The translations under genes were made by a program, and so were the position numbers. A DNA stretch of 28,280 bases from contig JAAMPI010000679.1 of NCBI GenBank assembly GCA_013054445.1, positions 1 to 28,280 of the forward strand, in the 5' to 3' direction. The notes beneath the pieces were generated by a model, which had not been told where the DNA came from, did no database searches, and saw only the letters and a list, made by a program, of their open reading frames with translations. Below are positions 1 through 11,315 of this stretch, piece after piece. Position 1 is the stretch's first letter, and each line of letters begins with the position of its first letter. This stretch comes from Cudoniella acicularis. Taxonomy: Eukaryota; Ascomycota; Leotiomycetes; Helotiales; Helotiaceae.

Positions 1-11
1 GCCGGCGCGTC

Positions 12-44
12 GACCTTGAATCAAACATCTAGGATTTCAAGGTC
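12..44. repeat. Short inverted repeat (9-bp arms)
   Basis: GACCTTGAA at 12-20 is the exact reverse complement of TTCAAGGTC at 36-44, with a 15-nt spacer. It could be a dimeric regulator site or chance. No gene assignment is possible at the window edge. Confidence 0.4.
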
Positions 45-543
45 CTCAGGCCTCCTATCAAGTTCCCACTGCCCAGGCCTCCTCAACCTCAGAACTCTGT
101 CCAGCCAGTCAGAATCGAACATCCCCGTCTTCATTTTCAGGTAACATGGTACCAACATCTTCCCCGCGCTATCTCATCTCATATATGTGAGGCGATGTGA
201 GGCCGGATCTCAGATCTGTGTCTCTGTAGAACCACCAAGTGGCCCGGTGAGCTCACGAGTCCTCTCCTGCAGCACCTGTGTAATGTGTTCCAACGCCTCC
301 ATGAGTCCATTCAAGGATGGGCTGGGATCACGCGGCCGTAACGGCTCCGGAAGATGTCTTTCTCGCAGGAGTACAACGTCGATGTCCATTCTGGATCTCG
401 CCGGGAGATAAAATTAGGAAAACCTGCTTCTTCTCCGGTCGTACAGCCAGCAACTGCGTAACCCTGTTGCGTCATGATAACGCACCGAGGGATCGCTACC
501 AACTGCCTGGACGACCTGAACGACTTGAGATCGTACTGGCCGT

Positions 544-567
544 GGACACTGGGACACTGGGACACTG
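544..567 (+). repeat. Three tandem copies of an 8-bp unit
   Basis: GGACACTG is repeated exactly three times head to tail. This is a small tandem repeat in the transporter's upstream region and may be polymorphic in length. Confidence 0.8.
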
Positions 568-921
568 GCTCCAAGTGACCATTACATCTGCCCTCCCAAC
601 TGTGCGGCTGTGCTCTCGTCGTAATGGTATGTAAGAGGCTCACTTCGCACTTAACCTCGTTCCCTTGGGAGGTTTGGCAATTTTTCAGGCCGTAGAAGCA
701 GCATCTGCGTCGCTCCTTTTGTTTATTGTTTGTTGTCCTGTAGTATACTGGCGATGGTGCCTGCCGTGCCCGCCGTGCCTTCCTCTCCTGTCTGATACTG
801 GAAGAGGAATGAGCGAGTGGTACAAGCCCCAAGACCAGAATGCAAGCGCAGCCTCCCACTCCGCCCACCCTACTTAAACAGCAGACCTCGCGGAACCAAA
901 CTACACCCTCGACTCAACCAA

Positions 922-3900
922 ATGGATCCCAGCGACGCCATTGATCTACGAGGCAGGCGAAAACGAAGGTTCCACAACAATCCACTCTTCCCACAGCATG
1001 GTGACGAAGAAGTTCACGAGCTCCAGCTCTTTAAGCCCGTCGAGGAGCTGAAGCTTCTGCAATTCCCCCCATCCAGCATGGAGTCTCACGACTCCTTTTT
1101 GAACCCCTTCCTAGGCATGCCGGTCGACTCTCCTTTGGATCCCGCCAGCGAAAACTTCAGTGCGAAAGAATGGCTTTCCAACCTTGTTGGCTTCGTTTCC
1201 AAAGATCCCCAACGATATCCCTACAGGTACTCTGGTGTCTCATTCCGGAATCTAGGTGCCCATGGCTCGGCCAGACCTACAGACTACCAGAAGACTGTTG
1301 GAAATGTCTTTTTGGAACTTGGCAGATTCTTTCGGTATTGTATGGGGACAGGAAAGCAGAGAACCCAAATATTGAAGGAGTTTGATGGCTTGGTTGAGAA
1401 TGGGGAGATGCTGTTGGTGCTGGGCCGTCCAGGAAGCGGTTGTTCGACACTTCTCAAGACGATATCTGGCGATACTGACGGCTTTTGCGTTGATAAGAGC
1501 ACCATAATCAACTACCAAGGTATCCCAGCAAAACAGATGCACAGTCAATTCCGAGGAGAGGCAATATATATGGCAGAAAATGATGTACATTTCCCACAGC
1601 TCACCGTGGGTCAGACGCTACTTTTCGCCGCGAAAGCGAGGGCCCCCAGGGACAATACATTTCCTGGCGTCACCCGAGACATGTTTGCCGAACACCTACG
1701 TGATGTTATCATGGCGACCTTTGGGATCCGTCATACAATCGATACGAATGTTGGCAACGACCTTGTAAAAGGCGTCAGTGGAGGAGAAAGAAAGCGCGTT
1801 AGCATTGCTGAGGCTATGCTAAGCGGAAGTCCTTTGCAGTGTTGGGATAATAGCACTCGAGGTTTGGACAGTGCCAATGCCTTAGCATTCTGTCAGAACT
1901 TGAGGTATTCAGCAGAGCTAGCCGGATCAACGATTTTGGTGTCTCTTTATCAAGGTTCACAAGAAGCATATAAGGTTCGTGGCCTCAATTCCCCCAATAT
2001 TATAGGATGTCACTGATACTTCGAAGCTGTTTGATAAAGTCACCCTTCTCTACCATGGTCAACAAATATACTTCGGTCCTTGCCACGAAGCGAAAGCCTA
2101 CTTTACTAATATGGGCTTCGAATGTGCACCAAGGCAGACGACTCCTGATTTTTTGACCTCTTTAACGAGCCCTGGAGAACGTCGCATAAGACCTGGATTT
2201 GAACGAAGAACCCCTCGGACCGCCGAAGAGTTTGTCATAGCTTGGAAACGAAGTCGTGAGTATGCTAGACTTCTTCACGAAATCGAGGAGTACGATGCGA
2301 GGTATCCGATAGGCGGAAGATCGGTTGTTGATTTTGCAGCGTCTCGCCGATTGCAACAAGCCGAACACCAGTAAGTCAACAGTGATCCACTACCTTTCAT
2401 CGTATCTACTAAAGAGAACAAGGCGAAGTCAGTCTCCGTACACACTTTCCATATATCAGCAGGTGGCGCTATGCACAGAGCGAGGCTTTCAACGGTTAAA
2501 AGGCGATGCGAGCGTCACGATATCAGGAGTTATTGCTAACAGCATTTTGGCGCTCGTCGTGGGTAAGTAATCGACAGACCAAAGGCAGGGCAGGCGCTTA
2601 CTTCCCGAAGGCAGCATATTCTATAACCTTGAAGAAAGCACAGGGACTTTTGACAGAAAAGCTGTGCTTCTTTTCTTTGCGATCCTACTAAACGCTTTTG
2701 CAAGTTCACTTGAAGTAAGTGACAAGACTTCCAGGCTGCGCAAGACACTGACTATGATAGATCATCATCCTTTACGACCAGCGTCCTATAGTCGAGAAGC
2801 ACAAACGATACAGTCTGTACCATCCATTTGCCGAGGCGATTTCCTCGGCTCTGTGCGACTTGCCTTACAAAATCTCAAACTGTATTTCCTTCAACCTGGT
2901 TCTTTACTTTATGACAAATCTGCGAAGAACCCCAGGAGCTTTCTTCACCTTCATACTTTTCTCCTTTTTTACGACGCTCTCACTCTCGATGGTTTTCCGA
3001 ACTGTCGGTGCCAGCTCTCGAACCCTTGCACAAGCACTCTGCCCTACGGCCATCTTCATTCTGTCGCTGATGGTCTACACTGGCTATGTCATTCCGATTC
3101 ACAATATGGTTCCTTGGTTCCGTTGGATCAATTACATTGACCCTATAGCGTATGCCTTTGAAAGCCTTATGATAAATGAGTTTGATGGCCGTCAATTCAG
3201 ATGTGCCACGTTCATCCCAGAAGGTCCAGAGTATGTGGGTGTCGGGGACTTCAACCACATATGTGCAGTCGTTGGAGCTGTGCCTGGATCGCCCTTTGTC
3301 TCGGGGTCCGATTACCTTAGACTCAGCTTCAATTACCAACGTTCGCATTTGTGGAGGTACGATCCCAAAAATCTCCTGGCTGAACTGCCGGCTGACGTCC
3401 TAGAAATCTCATAATCATCACCGGAATTACCATGTTTTTTACTGGCACATATCTGGCCGCTACGGAATTTATCACAGCGAAAAAGTCAAAAGGAGAGGTA
3501 CTCTTATTCCGACGGGGTCACAAACCCCCTATTGAGGCCCCCTGCGATGGTGAGGAATCACGACCACGGGAAGAGGAAGAAGTGCAGGCGCGAGATTTAC
3601 CCAAAAGAATCTCTGCTGTCATACAAAAGCAAACCTCAATTTTCCACTGGAGAGGCATCTGCTATGACATCAAGATGAAAAAAGAGAACCGTCGTATTTT
3701 AGATCATGTCGATGGATGGGTCAAGCCAGGGTCTTTAACAGCGCTCATGGTAAGTCGTTGGCTGCGATCCTCAATGGTGTTACTAGCAAAGGCTTGTAAT
3801 TTTTCATCCCATGCTTTGCGAATTACTTTTCTTCATCTCACTTCTCTGCCCAGAATTAACAGAGTTGTTCGCTAAACGTATTGCAGGGCCCTTCTGGAGC

Positions 3901-6047
3901 CGGGAAAACCACCCTTCTCGATGTCCTTGCTACACGCGATACTATTGGCGTACCATCTGGAAACGCATTCGTTGACGGTCATGTGAGAGACATATCATTT
4001 CAGCGGAAGACCGGATATTCGCAACAACAGGATTGCCACCTGTCTACTATGACCGTTCGGGAGGCGCTAAGATTTAATGCACTGATGTGCCAACCGAGGA
4101 AGCTGAAGAAAGCGGAAAAGCTTGCTTATGTCGAAGAAGTCATCAGATTGCTTGGCATGAGCTCCTATGCCGACGCCATCATTGGTCTTCCAGGAGAAGG
4201 TATGTTGACCTTTTCCTCCCAAGAGATTGGACTAACCGGCAGAACAGGACTCAATATCGAACAGCGAAAAAAACTGACAATAGCCGTTGAGCTTGCATCA
4301 AGGCCAAGGTTGCTGTTGTTCCTAGATGAGCCAAGCTCTGGTCTCGACAGTCAGACGTCTTGGGCGATTCTGGATCTCTTAAGAAAGCTTAATTTGCATG
4401 GTCAGGCTATTTTGTGCACTATTCATCAGCCTTCTGCTCTGCTCTTTCAACGATTCGATCGACTTTTGCTTCTTGCCCCAGAAGGAAAACCCGTTTATTT
4501 CGGCGACATTGGGCCAGGTTCGTCGACAATTATCAACTACTTTGAGCGCAATGGAGCAATGCCATGTCCTCTTAACGGCAATCCGGCTGAGTGGATCATG
4601 GAAATCCTTGGTTGTGCACCGGGTCACCGAAGTACAATCGATTGGCATCAAGTTTGGAGAAACAGTCCTGAGTACGCAAAAGTCCATCAAGAGTTGGATC
4701 AGCTTGAGCGAGGAATCAGACCCAAGTCCACAGAGAGCTGGTTGGGTGATCCCAATGACTACCATGAATTTGCAGCTCCTTTCTTCGTGCAACTTTGGGA
4801 ATGTTTTAAACGAGTCAATTCGCAATATTGGAGAACGCCCTCATATATCTACTCAAAGGCAGCTTTATCTATTCTTGCGGTTGGTCTTCACCTTAAATAT
4901 CCCGTCGTATAGTCTTTACTGACCAGATTGCAGCCACTATTTCTTGGCTTCTCGTTCTTCAAGGCTGATAATTCCCTACAAGGCCTGCAAAGTCAGACTT
5001 TCAGTTTTTTCATGCTCCTGTAGGTTTTTCGTGTAGCAAAGCGCCGCATTTTCTAACCCTTCCAATAGGACCCAATCATCTAATCTCGTTCCCCAAATTC
5101 TCCCAAATTTTGTTGTCCAACGTTCCCTATACGAGGCGCGTGAACGTCCAGCAAAGACTTACTCGTGGAAAGTATTTATTTTGTCCAACATCCTGGTTGA
5201 ACTACCATGGAATTCATTGATGGCCGTGTTCATCTTTGTCTGCTGGTATTTCCCCATAGGCTTCTATCGGAATGCGGAACTGTCCCATGAGGTTGTCCAG
5301 AGAAGTGGAACGGTCTTCGTCCTCATTTGGGTCTATATGATGTATACGAGCACATTTGCGCATCTCATACAGGCTGGGGTTGAACTCGCAGGCATGGCGG
5401 GAAATTATGCCAATCTGCTGTTTATGCTTACTTTGATCTTTTGCGGGTTTGTTACTTCCGTTCTTCTCTGGCCCCTCGTTGCGATTACTGACCAATTTTC
5501 TACCAGAGTTCTTACCAGTCCCCAGGCGTTACCTGGCTTCTGGATCTTCATGTACCGAGTATCTCCTTTCACTTATCTAGTCAGCGCTGTACTTTCAGTC
5601 AGTGTGGCCAATTCTCCCGTGCGATGTTCAAATATCGAACTTCTCAACTTCGACCCATTGCCAGGCACCACCTGTGGCACTTATATGGAATCCTACATAC
5701 AATATGCGGGTGGGTATCTTACCAACCCAGACGCCACCTCTGCATGCGCCTTTTGTCTTCTCGACAATACCAACTCTTTTCTGGTGAAATTGGGAATCAA
5801 GTACGAGAATAGATGGCGAAATTTCTGGATTCTATGGATTTTCGTCGTGTTCAATGTTTGCACCGCAATATTTTTGTACTGGTTGGTTCGAGTTCCGAAG
5901 AAGAGCAAGGGATTAATTCAGCCGGAAGGAGTCATTGCGCAGGACAAACAACATGGGCCCACCCCAAAAGTGGCCACTCCTGTAGATGAGGGGAAGTTTG
6001 TGGATTCGATCCGATCCGAAGCTTCTCGAGCTGATTGTGAATTGTGA
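922..6047 (+). CDS. PDR-type (ABCG, full-length) ABC multidrug transporter
   Basis: This is an ATP-driven plasma-membrane efflux pump of the fungal pleiotropic drug resistance family, predicted to export xenobiotics or lipophilic metabolites. My model is join(922..1974, 2027..2370, 2423..2562, 2611..2714, 2761..3356, 3404..3749, 3887..4199, 4248..4879, 4934..5019, 5069..5446, 5507..6047), giving 4533 nt and 1510 residues, the usual family length. The order is NBD1-TMD1-NBD2-TMD2. NBD1 has Walker A GRPGSGCS (168-175), signature VSGGERKR (285-292) and Walker B LQCWDN (305-310). NBD2 has Walker A GPSGAGKT (862-869), LNIEQRKK (967-974) and [14 protein letters not shown] (from 987). As is normal in PDR pumps, the sites are asymmetric: Cys replaces Lys in the first P-loop, Asn replaces Glu after the first Walker B Asp, and the second signature is degenerate. 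The start is the first ATG of the frame. Two introns (4200-4247 and 5447-5506) are multiples of three without stops and are easily read through. All motifs and the frame are intact, so it looks functional. The substrate is unknown. Confidence 0.95.
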
Positions 6048-7477
6048 GGGGACGAAGGACGATATGTAAACATTAGCTGAAGTTGCACTTGCACCTGCGG
6101 TGTTCCACTGTTATCTTTGTGTATTTTTGGTGTAGTATTGATGGAAGGTATGTTTTTAGTCAGTATAAGATTCAATTCATAGGTTAGACAGAAGATAGCA
6201 TATTCGAATCCTTTTACTCTACACAGTATCTCCTCGATCGTTATGCGCGCGGTATCGCGAAATAGGTTACAATACTCTCAATATCTCTGCTATCGTGACA
6301 CATTCTAAGAAAAAAGGTAGATTTATCCTCATCCAGCCTATCCTCTCATATCGATTCTCGATTTCAGCACTTTTCACTTCACTTAGTAACTGTTTCCCGA
6401 TTTCCGAGTGTTTTGCGCGAGTTCGCTCTACTGCGCACATAACTGTCGAGGAGACATTAGTTCTTGATTAATTAGGCCCCGAAAACCCTTGATCTCAGAG
6501 AATTTTCTCTTCGTTTTGGGGGATAGAATTGATGGAAAGCGCATCTCAACGCTTACCCTTCTAGACAAGCTGTGACTACCGGTATATCGATATTTGCGGT
6601 CCAAGTGCTTGTAATTGTAACTTATGGCTCTGAACTACATTTTTATTCTAGTTGAGGACAAGACGGCCCTTTTAGTTTTCTTTTTCAATGGTTTTTTTTG
6701 TGCGGTTGTGTTTGTGTTGTATTGTTGCGAGGTGGATGACGTGAAATCGTGTTAGGGAAATACTTACTGTTATTTTTTTTATACCGTTCAAGACTGTTTT
6801 CAGTCTTTCGAGGTAGAATAAATGTCAAGTTAAGGAAGAAGTCGTCGTGTGGTGTATTTGTTTTCAAAATTATTGGCAAGTGCAAGTGTAAGGGTAGGTT
6901 TTGGTTCGAGATAGGTAATAATACTCCGTAATTCTGGGTATCGCTTCTGTGAGACTTTTTTTTTGTGGTAACGACTGTTGAAAGTCAAGGTGGGGGTTTC
7001 GTTTTTAAAGTTTTTTTTTCTTTGCTAAATTAGAGTAGATGGGGGTGTAGTAAGTAGGTAAATCACATGGGGGGGTTCGACCGGAGAACACTTCGAAAGT
7101 TAAACTACTCTAAGACAAGCTAGCGTAGTATTCTTAAATAAGCTAATTCTTGTAATAGCCTGATATATATTTACATATTCTAAGTAAAGTAGATATTATT
7201 ACTTATTTTATTAATTTGAAGTATTTTTTTGCGCGTTTTCGCTTAGACGCTAACTTGCGGTGTATGGGATGTGAGCAAGTGACTTTTATTTAAGATGGCT
7301 TGAATTGGGCGTCACCGCTATATGTGTAGTAAAAAGTTTTTTGGTACATACCGGTATTGGTATTGCATTATTGAGGTGAGGTATTTGTCAAATTTAAATT
7401 GAGAGTATTTCTTGAGTATTGATGAGCGGGCTTGTACCGAAATAAGAGTAGAAAAGCTAACACTATTCTAGTTACTC
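6048..7477. other. Gene-free, T-rich intergenic stretch
   Basis: No coding region is supportable. The first part is presumably the 3' UTR and terminator region of the ABC transporter. From about 6650 the plus strand has many T runs, and 7090-7230 is strongly A+T and TpA rich, unlike the neighbouring coding DNA. It lies just downstream of the decayed NLR-like gene, so it could be degraded repeat DNA. I see no transposase or recognisable transposon end. Confidence 0.6.
7115..7258. repeat. Imperfect inverted repeat bounding the AT-rich island (possible MITE remnant)
   Basis: ACAAGCTAGCGT at 7115-7126 and ACGCTAACTTGC at 7247-7258 are reverse complements with two mismatches, and enclose about 120 bp of TpA-rich DNA. 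No target-site duplication is evident just outside. It may be a decayed miniature element or chance. Confidence 0.2.
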
Positions 7478-7693
7478 CTATCTAGCTAAGTGTTTGAATT
7501 GAGGACACCTTGTGATTTCCAAATCCCATTCGCTATGGCGATAGCCAGCACGATGTATATTAATATTCTCGTTTATCTGTTTTAGCCGCGCAGTCATTTC
7601 TTCCTTCAACTTTTCCACTTCTGCCTCAGGTCTTTCCTTCCACTGCGAGAATGTGAAGCCGGCTGCTTTTGCAACTAGGAGTTCAAGCATGTG

Positions 7694-8950
7694 CTAAACG
7701 TCCTTCTCTTCCCAAGGCTGCTGCTGCCTACATCTCTCCGCCAGTGCGTCAATTGCCGTATTTCCCTCGGAGTCTGTCGCTTCTATATTCGCCCCATGGT
7801 CCAGTAACACCTCGGCACTGCTAGTGTAGCTATGCAGAGTGGCAGAGAACAAAGCAGTCTGGCCAAGATTGTCCCTTGCTTCAATCAGCGCGCCTTGCTC
7901 GAGAAGGACCTTAATGATTGCTAGACCTTTTTCTTTCAGACTTGGAATATCGTGATGATGGTTCAGATACTCTCCTTCATCCGTTGCGAAATGTAGGGGT
8001 GTGTTGTGACCAGAATCCAAAGCACTTATATCTAGACCTTCCTGTATTAGAAGCGGAATGACCGTTTTGCTGCCACACCTTGCGGCCCAGTGTATCATTG
8101 TCTGACAATTTCTATCCCTTTCTTTGACGTTTGCGCCTAAATCTATCAAAACTGAAACGATGTCTGCATTACCAGTCACTAATGCTTGCCACAAAACCGT
8201 GTCTCCCTGGGACTTCATGGCGTTGATGTCGGCTCCTTTTCTTACCAACAATTTGACCATAGCTATGCTGCCAGATCGGATCCCGAAATGAAAAATGCCT
8301 CTGAATTTTTCTTTCCACATAACCCGCTCATAGCAGGTTGCGTGGATATCAGCGCCCCGGTCTAGTAGCATCTCGACCAAATTTTGATCCCCAAATTCTG
8401 TGGCGAAGTGGAGTGGATTAATGGTGGGATTGGTGTTGCTCGGAAGTTTCTTTGTGGAAAATTCAGCCCCAGCGTCCAGGAGTAATCTGGTGATCCCAAA
8501 GTGGTGTTGTTGACAAACAAGATACAAAGTTGAGTATTTCCCAGATCTTAAGACATATTTTGGAACATTCGGGTCGGCTTCGTACGAAAGGAGCTGAACC
8601 ATTTCCTCGTCCCCGTTCTCTGAGCTAGTTGTGAGTGGAGTGACTAATATTTCGTCTTCAACGAATTCTTGTCGTTGGCTCTCGCAATCTGGGTCAACTC
8701 CATATTCAAGGAGGAGCTTTACAGTTTTCTTGTGTCGAGATTCCACCGCCCTCAGCAATGCTTCTTCTCCTAATAAAGACCTCATCTGTCCTTTCGCATA
8801 AATGTGTTCATCTTGTAAGCCCAGAATCGTGTCGATGATGTCCTCATAACCATATTCTGCTGCAATAGTCATTGGATGCAAAGTTCCCTTGCGGTAAGAA
8901 GTCCTTTTCATGGGAGATAGACTCCCAGATCTGTAAGCATACGCGGTCAA
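7694..8950 (-). other. Open ankyrin-repeat block (418 codons) of the decayed NLR-like gene
   Basis: This uninterrupted frame contains about 11 ankyrin repeats of roughly 33 residues. The clearest are NPLHFATEFGDQNLVEMLLD, DTVLWQALVTGNADIVSVLI, NTPLHFATDEGEY... and QTALFSATLHSYTSSAEVLL. The listed frame begins with a TTG; the first ATG is at 8909-8911, giving about 405 residues. The frame is continuous upstream with the rest of the pseudogene through a TGA at 8978-8980, and downstream through a TAG at 7694-7696 into 71 more open codons. It is therefore best seen as the C-terminal sensor domain of the broken gene. A stand-alone ankyrin protein is a weaker alternative. Confidence 0.7.
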
Positions 8951-9474
8951 GCAAAGCTGATCCCAGGCGACACCCTTTCACGTTGACAAGCGACGAATTA
9001 TAGAAGTTAGGTTGAAAAACGAAGTAATGAATAGAATGGAAGGAGTTTCCGTCAAAGCACATCTGAGGCAGCTGCAAGAGGAGTATCTCTTCCAGTCCGC
9101 TCCTTCTTGCTTGCCTTCTTCATTTAACTTAGAGAAACCTTTTAGCTTATAGAATTTCTCGAATTAGCCCTGAGAGATAAGACTACGTTGGGGCTCTTAA
9201 TTAGGTGAGCCAAAAAGAAAGCACTGCTTACCTGCTGTGCGCGCTTCCAATAGACGTTGACGTGCCGCTAACAGCACTAGACCCACATTTTGAAAGCCTT
9301 GCTACATGCCCCTTCGTCCCCTTTGCCGACAAGTTCCTCCAAAGCACGACTTGTTCTAATACCCACTTTTCTAAGTTGGCAATGAGTAGCTCAGTACGTG
9401 GTTAAGTAGCTCTCCAAACATTCATCTTGGCTGGCAATAAAAAGGTCCTGACTTCGAGGTACCTTTTTCTCACC

Positions 9475-11315
9475 ATATTTGCGGATAAACAGTCAGCTCT
9501 GCTGGTGAGAGTCTTCTTTGCACACAGAAAAGTACCTGCATCGTTTTCACAGCAAGGCGCTGACTGACTCCTGTCATCTCAAGGATACCGTGGTAAATCA
9601 GGTCATATGACTCTCGGAGCGTTTTCGGCAGGTGACCTAACTCCAGTTTGATGTCTCCTTCGTGCTTGATACGCCGAGGATCGCAGAGCTGCTGAACTTG
9701 AAGGCTTACCCAGCGGAACCTAGCCTGTGTTAGGCTCATCAGGTAAGTATGCTCAGGGGGAAAACTTACATCCCCTGCGCCTTCCCAATAAGAGTATCAA
9801 TGATTTGCTGTTCCAACTCTTTTGACACTTTACCGCGGGCCATTCTCTTCTTTTTGATGGCTTCGAAAACCTGCCCAGTGACATATTTTTCAATATCAGC
9901 AGAATTATCACTGGCACGGATGAAGATATTCGAAGAGTTTTCGAGCTGGCACACGATATCTCCATCATTCCTGGTCGAAACAAAAACTCTAATAAGACTT
10001 GCTGATTCTGTGATGATTATGTCTAGGGCCGAGAGTAAATTGTGTCTCTGGTCGGGGTCACATTCGTCTAACGTGTCAATGACAATCGTTGCGGGATTAT
10101 CTTTGAATATCTCAACCAAAATACGTGTTATTTCCTCTAAATCTAGTGGCTGCGGCCGTTTCCCCTTCTCTTCGTCTTTTTTCTCTTTGTATACTCTGAC
10201 TACAGGCTCCCTGATTGGCAATTTTGTCGTGTCTGAGAAGATTTGTTCAAGTAAACTCCGCATAACTTCTTCGGGACTGGAGCGCTCGTACTCTGCAGGG
10301 TTTCGCGAGCAGTAAAAATATGCAATGGGTGCAGCATTGGGTTGGTTCAATTGTTCTTGGCGAAGTTGTTCGATGACGGAGGACCTAAACCAAATTTAGA
10401 GTGAGTCATAATTTCGGAGTGTATATTTGCACTATAACACTCTTTCCCATTCCCGCTGCCAGTCCGTCAGTCATATACATCTTAACGCTTTTGCCAAAGC
10501 AAAACTTACCTGTTCCACGGAGCCAAAGAATTGAAGAGCAACTTGATTTTTTCCATTCCAGAAATTCGCTAGATTCCAGGAGCCACTGACAAGAACCTTC
10601 CAGCCACTCGTTTCTTTTCAACTTATGATGTTTCAGGAACGGCACACTTGTCAGCCACTGTAGAATTTTTTCGCGCTCACGCACTATACTCATTAGCAAG
10701 ACAATCGTTAGCGACATCTGGTTTTCCGACTACATACCTTGGAGAGAGTCCTCATAGTCGCTCAGTATTGTTGCACTACGGATAATTGGTGCCTCAAGGT
10801 GCCGCAGTGCAGCTTCCAAACCGGCAATCTTATTTCTTGTGGCCTGCTGATCTTTCAGTCGGAGTCAGTGAGGCGCAACAATAAATTATGACATAGTACA
10901 TATCTTACATTGAGCATCAATCAACTTAACACAGGCATCGGCGTTTGCCTGGGCATCTGCAATCTCCTTAAAATTCTCTTCAACATTTTTCTCAGGGGTT
11001 GGAACAAGACTGGAGAGTAGCCGCTCTAAGTATGTCAGTCTAACCAGAGGAGCAATCAAAACATAGCTTGATCTTACTTGCGGCGTTCCTGCTGTAGAGT
11101 CGTATCGTATTACACTGAAACTTCAAAATTGTGGTGTATAGCCCGATCAAAGCAGGCTCAAATCCAGTATCAACATTGAACCCAGGCTTAAGGTACAACC
11201 GTTCAAGGACATCACACCAAGTCACAAATATTGTGACTCGTTCAATGCCCTCGACCATAGCTCCAAATATTTGAGCATTCTCAATGGCGATGTTAAGGAG
11301 GAGGCGCACCACTGC
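9475..11315 (-). other. Still-open NACHT core of the decayed NLR-like gene
   Basis: From the stop at 11316-11318 to about 9475 the spliced frame is continuous through seven exons, joined at the introns listed for the parent pseudogene, with no stop. It covers the end of the N-terminal domain, the linker REKILQWLTSVPFLKHHK, the NACHT P-loop and Walker B, and the following ELGHLPKTLRESYDLIYHGI segment typical of fungal NACHT proteins. Because the core is preserved while both flanks are broken, the damage may be recent, or the core may be expressed alone. It has no obvious own start codon in a good context. Confidence 0.7.
10431..10455 (-). other. 25-nt exon carrying the NACHT P-loop
   Basis: Between the introns at 10456-10509 (GT-AG) and 10385-10430, a 25-nt exon supplies the GMGKS part of the P-loop. 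Joined to its neighbours it gives WLRGTAGMGKSVIVSSVIEQ, as expected for the family. The downstream intron can keep the frame only with a GC donor at 10430-10429. The nearby GT donors give a frameshift. Confidence 0.6.

Larger units (their letters stand above)
1..921. other. Non-coding upstream flank of the ABC transporter gene
   Basis: No supportable gene lies here. The longest open frame (minus strand, 311-868, 185 codons) has no recognisable domain, a composition like random translation and no clear promoter, so it is left out. The segment presumably holds the promoter and 5' leader of the ABC transporter. There is no in-frame ATG upstream of 922 in the transporter frame. Two small repeats are listed separately. 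I see no convincing TATA box, and no intact PDRE-type TCCGYGGA element. Confidence 0.6.

Noticed and set aside
311..868. 185-codon minus-strand open frame upstream of the ABC transporter
   Set aside because: No domain, odd composition, and it covers the presumed promoter of a well-supported gene.
885..895. Possible PDRE-like half site (GCGGAA) before the ABC transporter
   Set aside because: Only half of the TCCGYGGA palindrome is present.
5885..5896. GGTTCGAGTTCC, a perfect tRNA B-box-like word
   Set aside because: It lies inside the last exon of the ABC transporter, and no A box or cloverleaf surrounds it.
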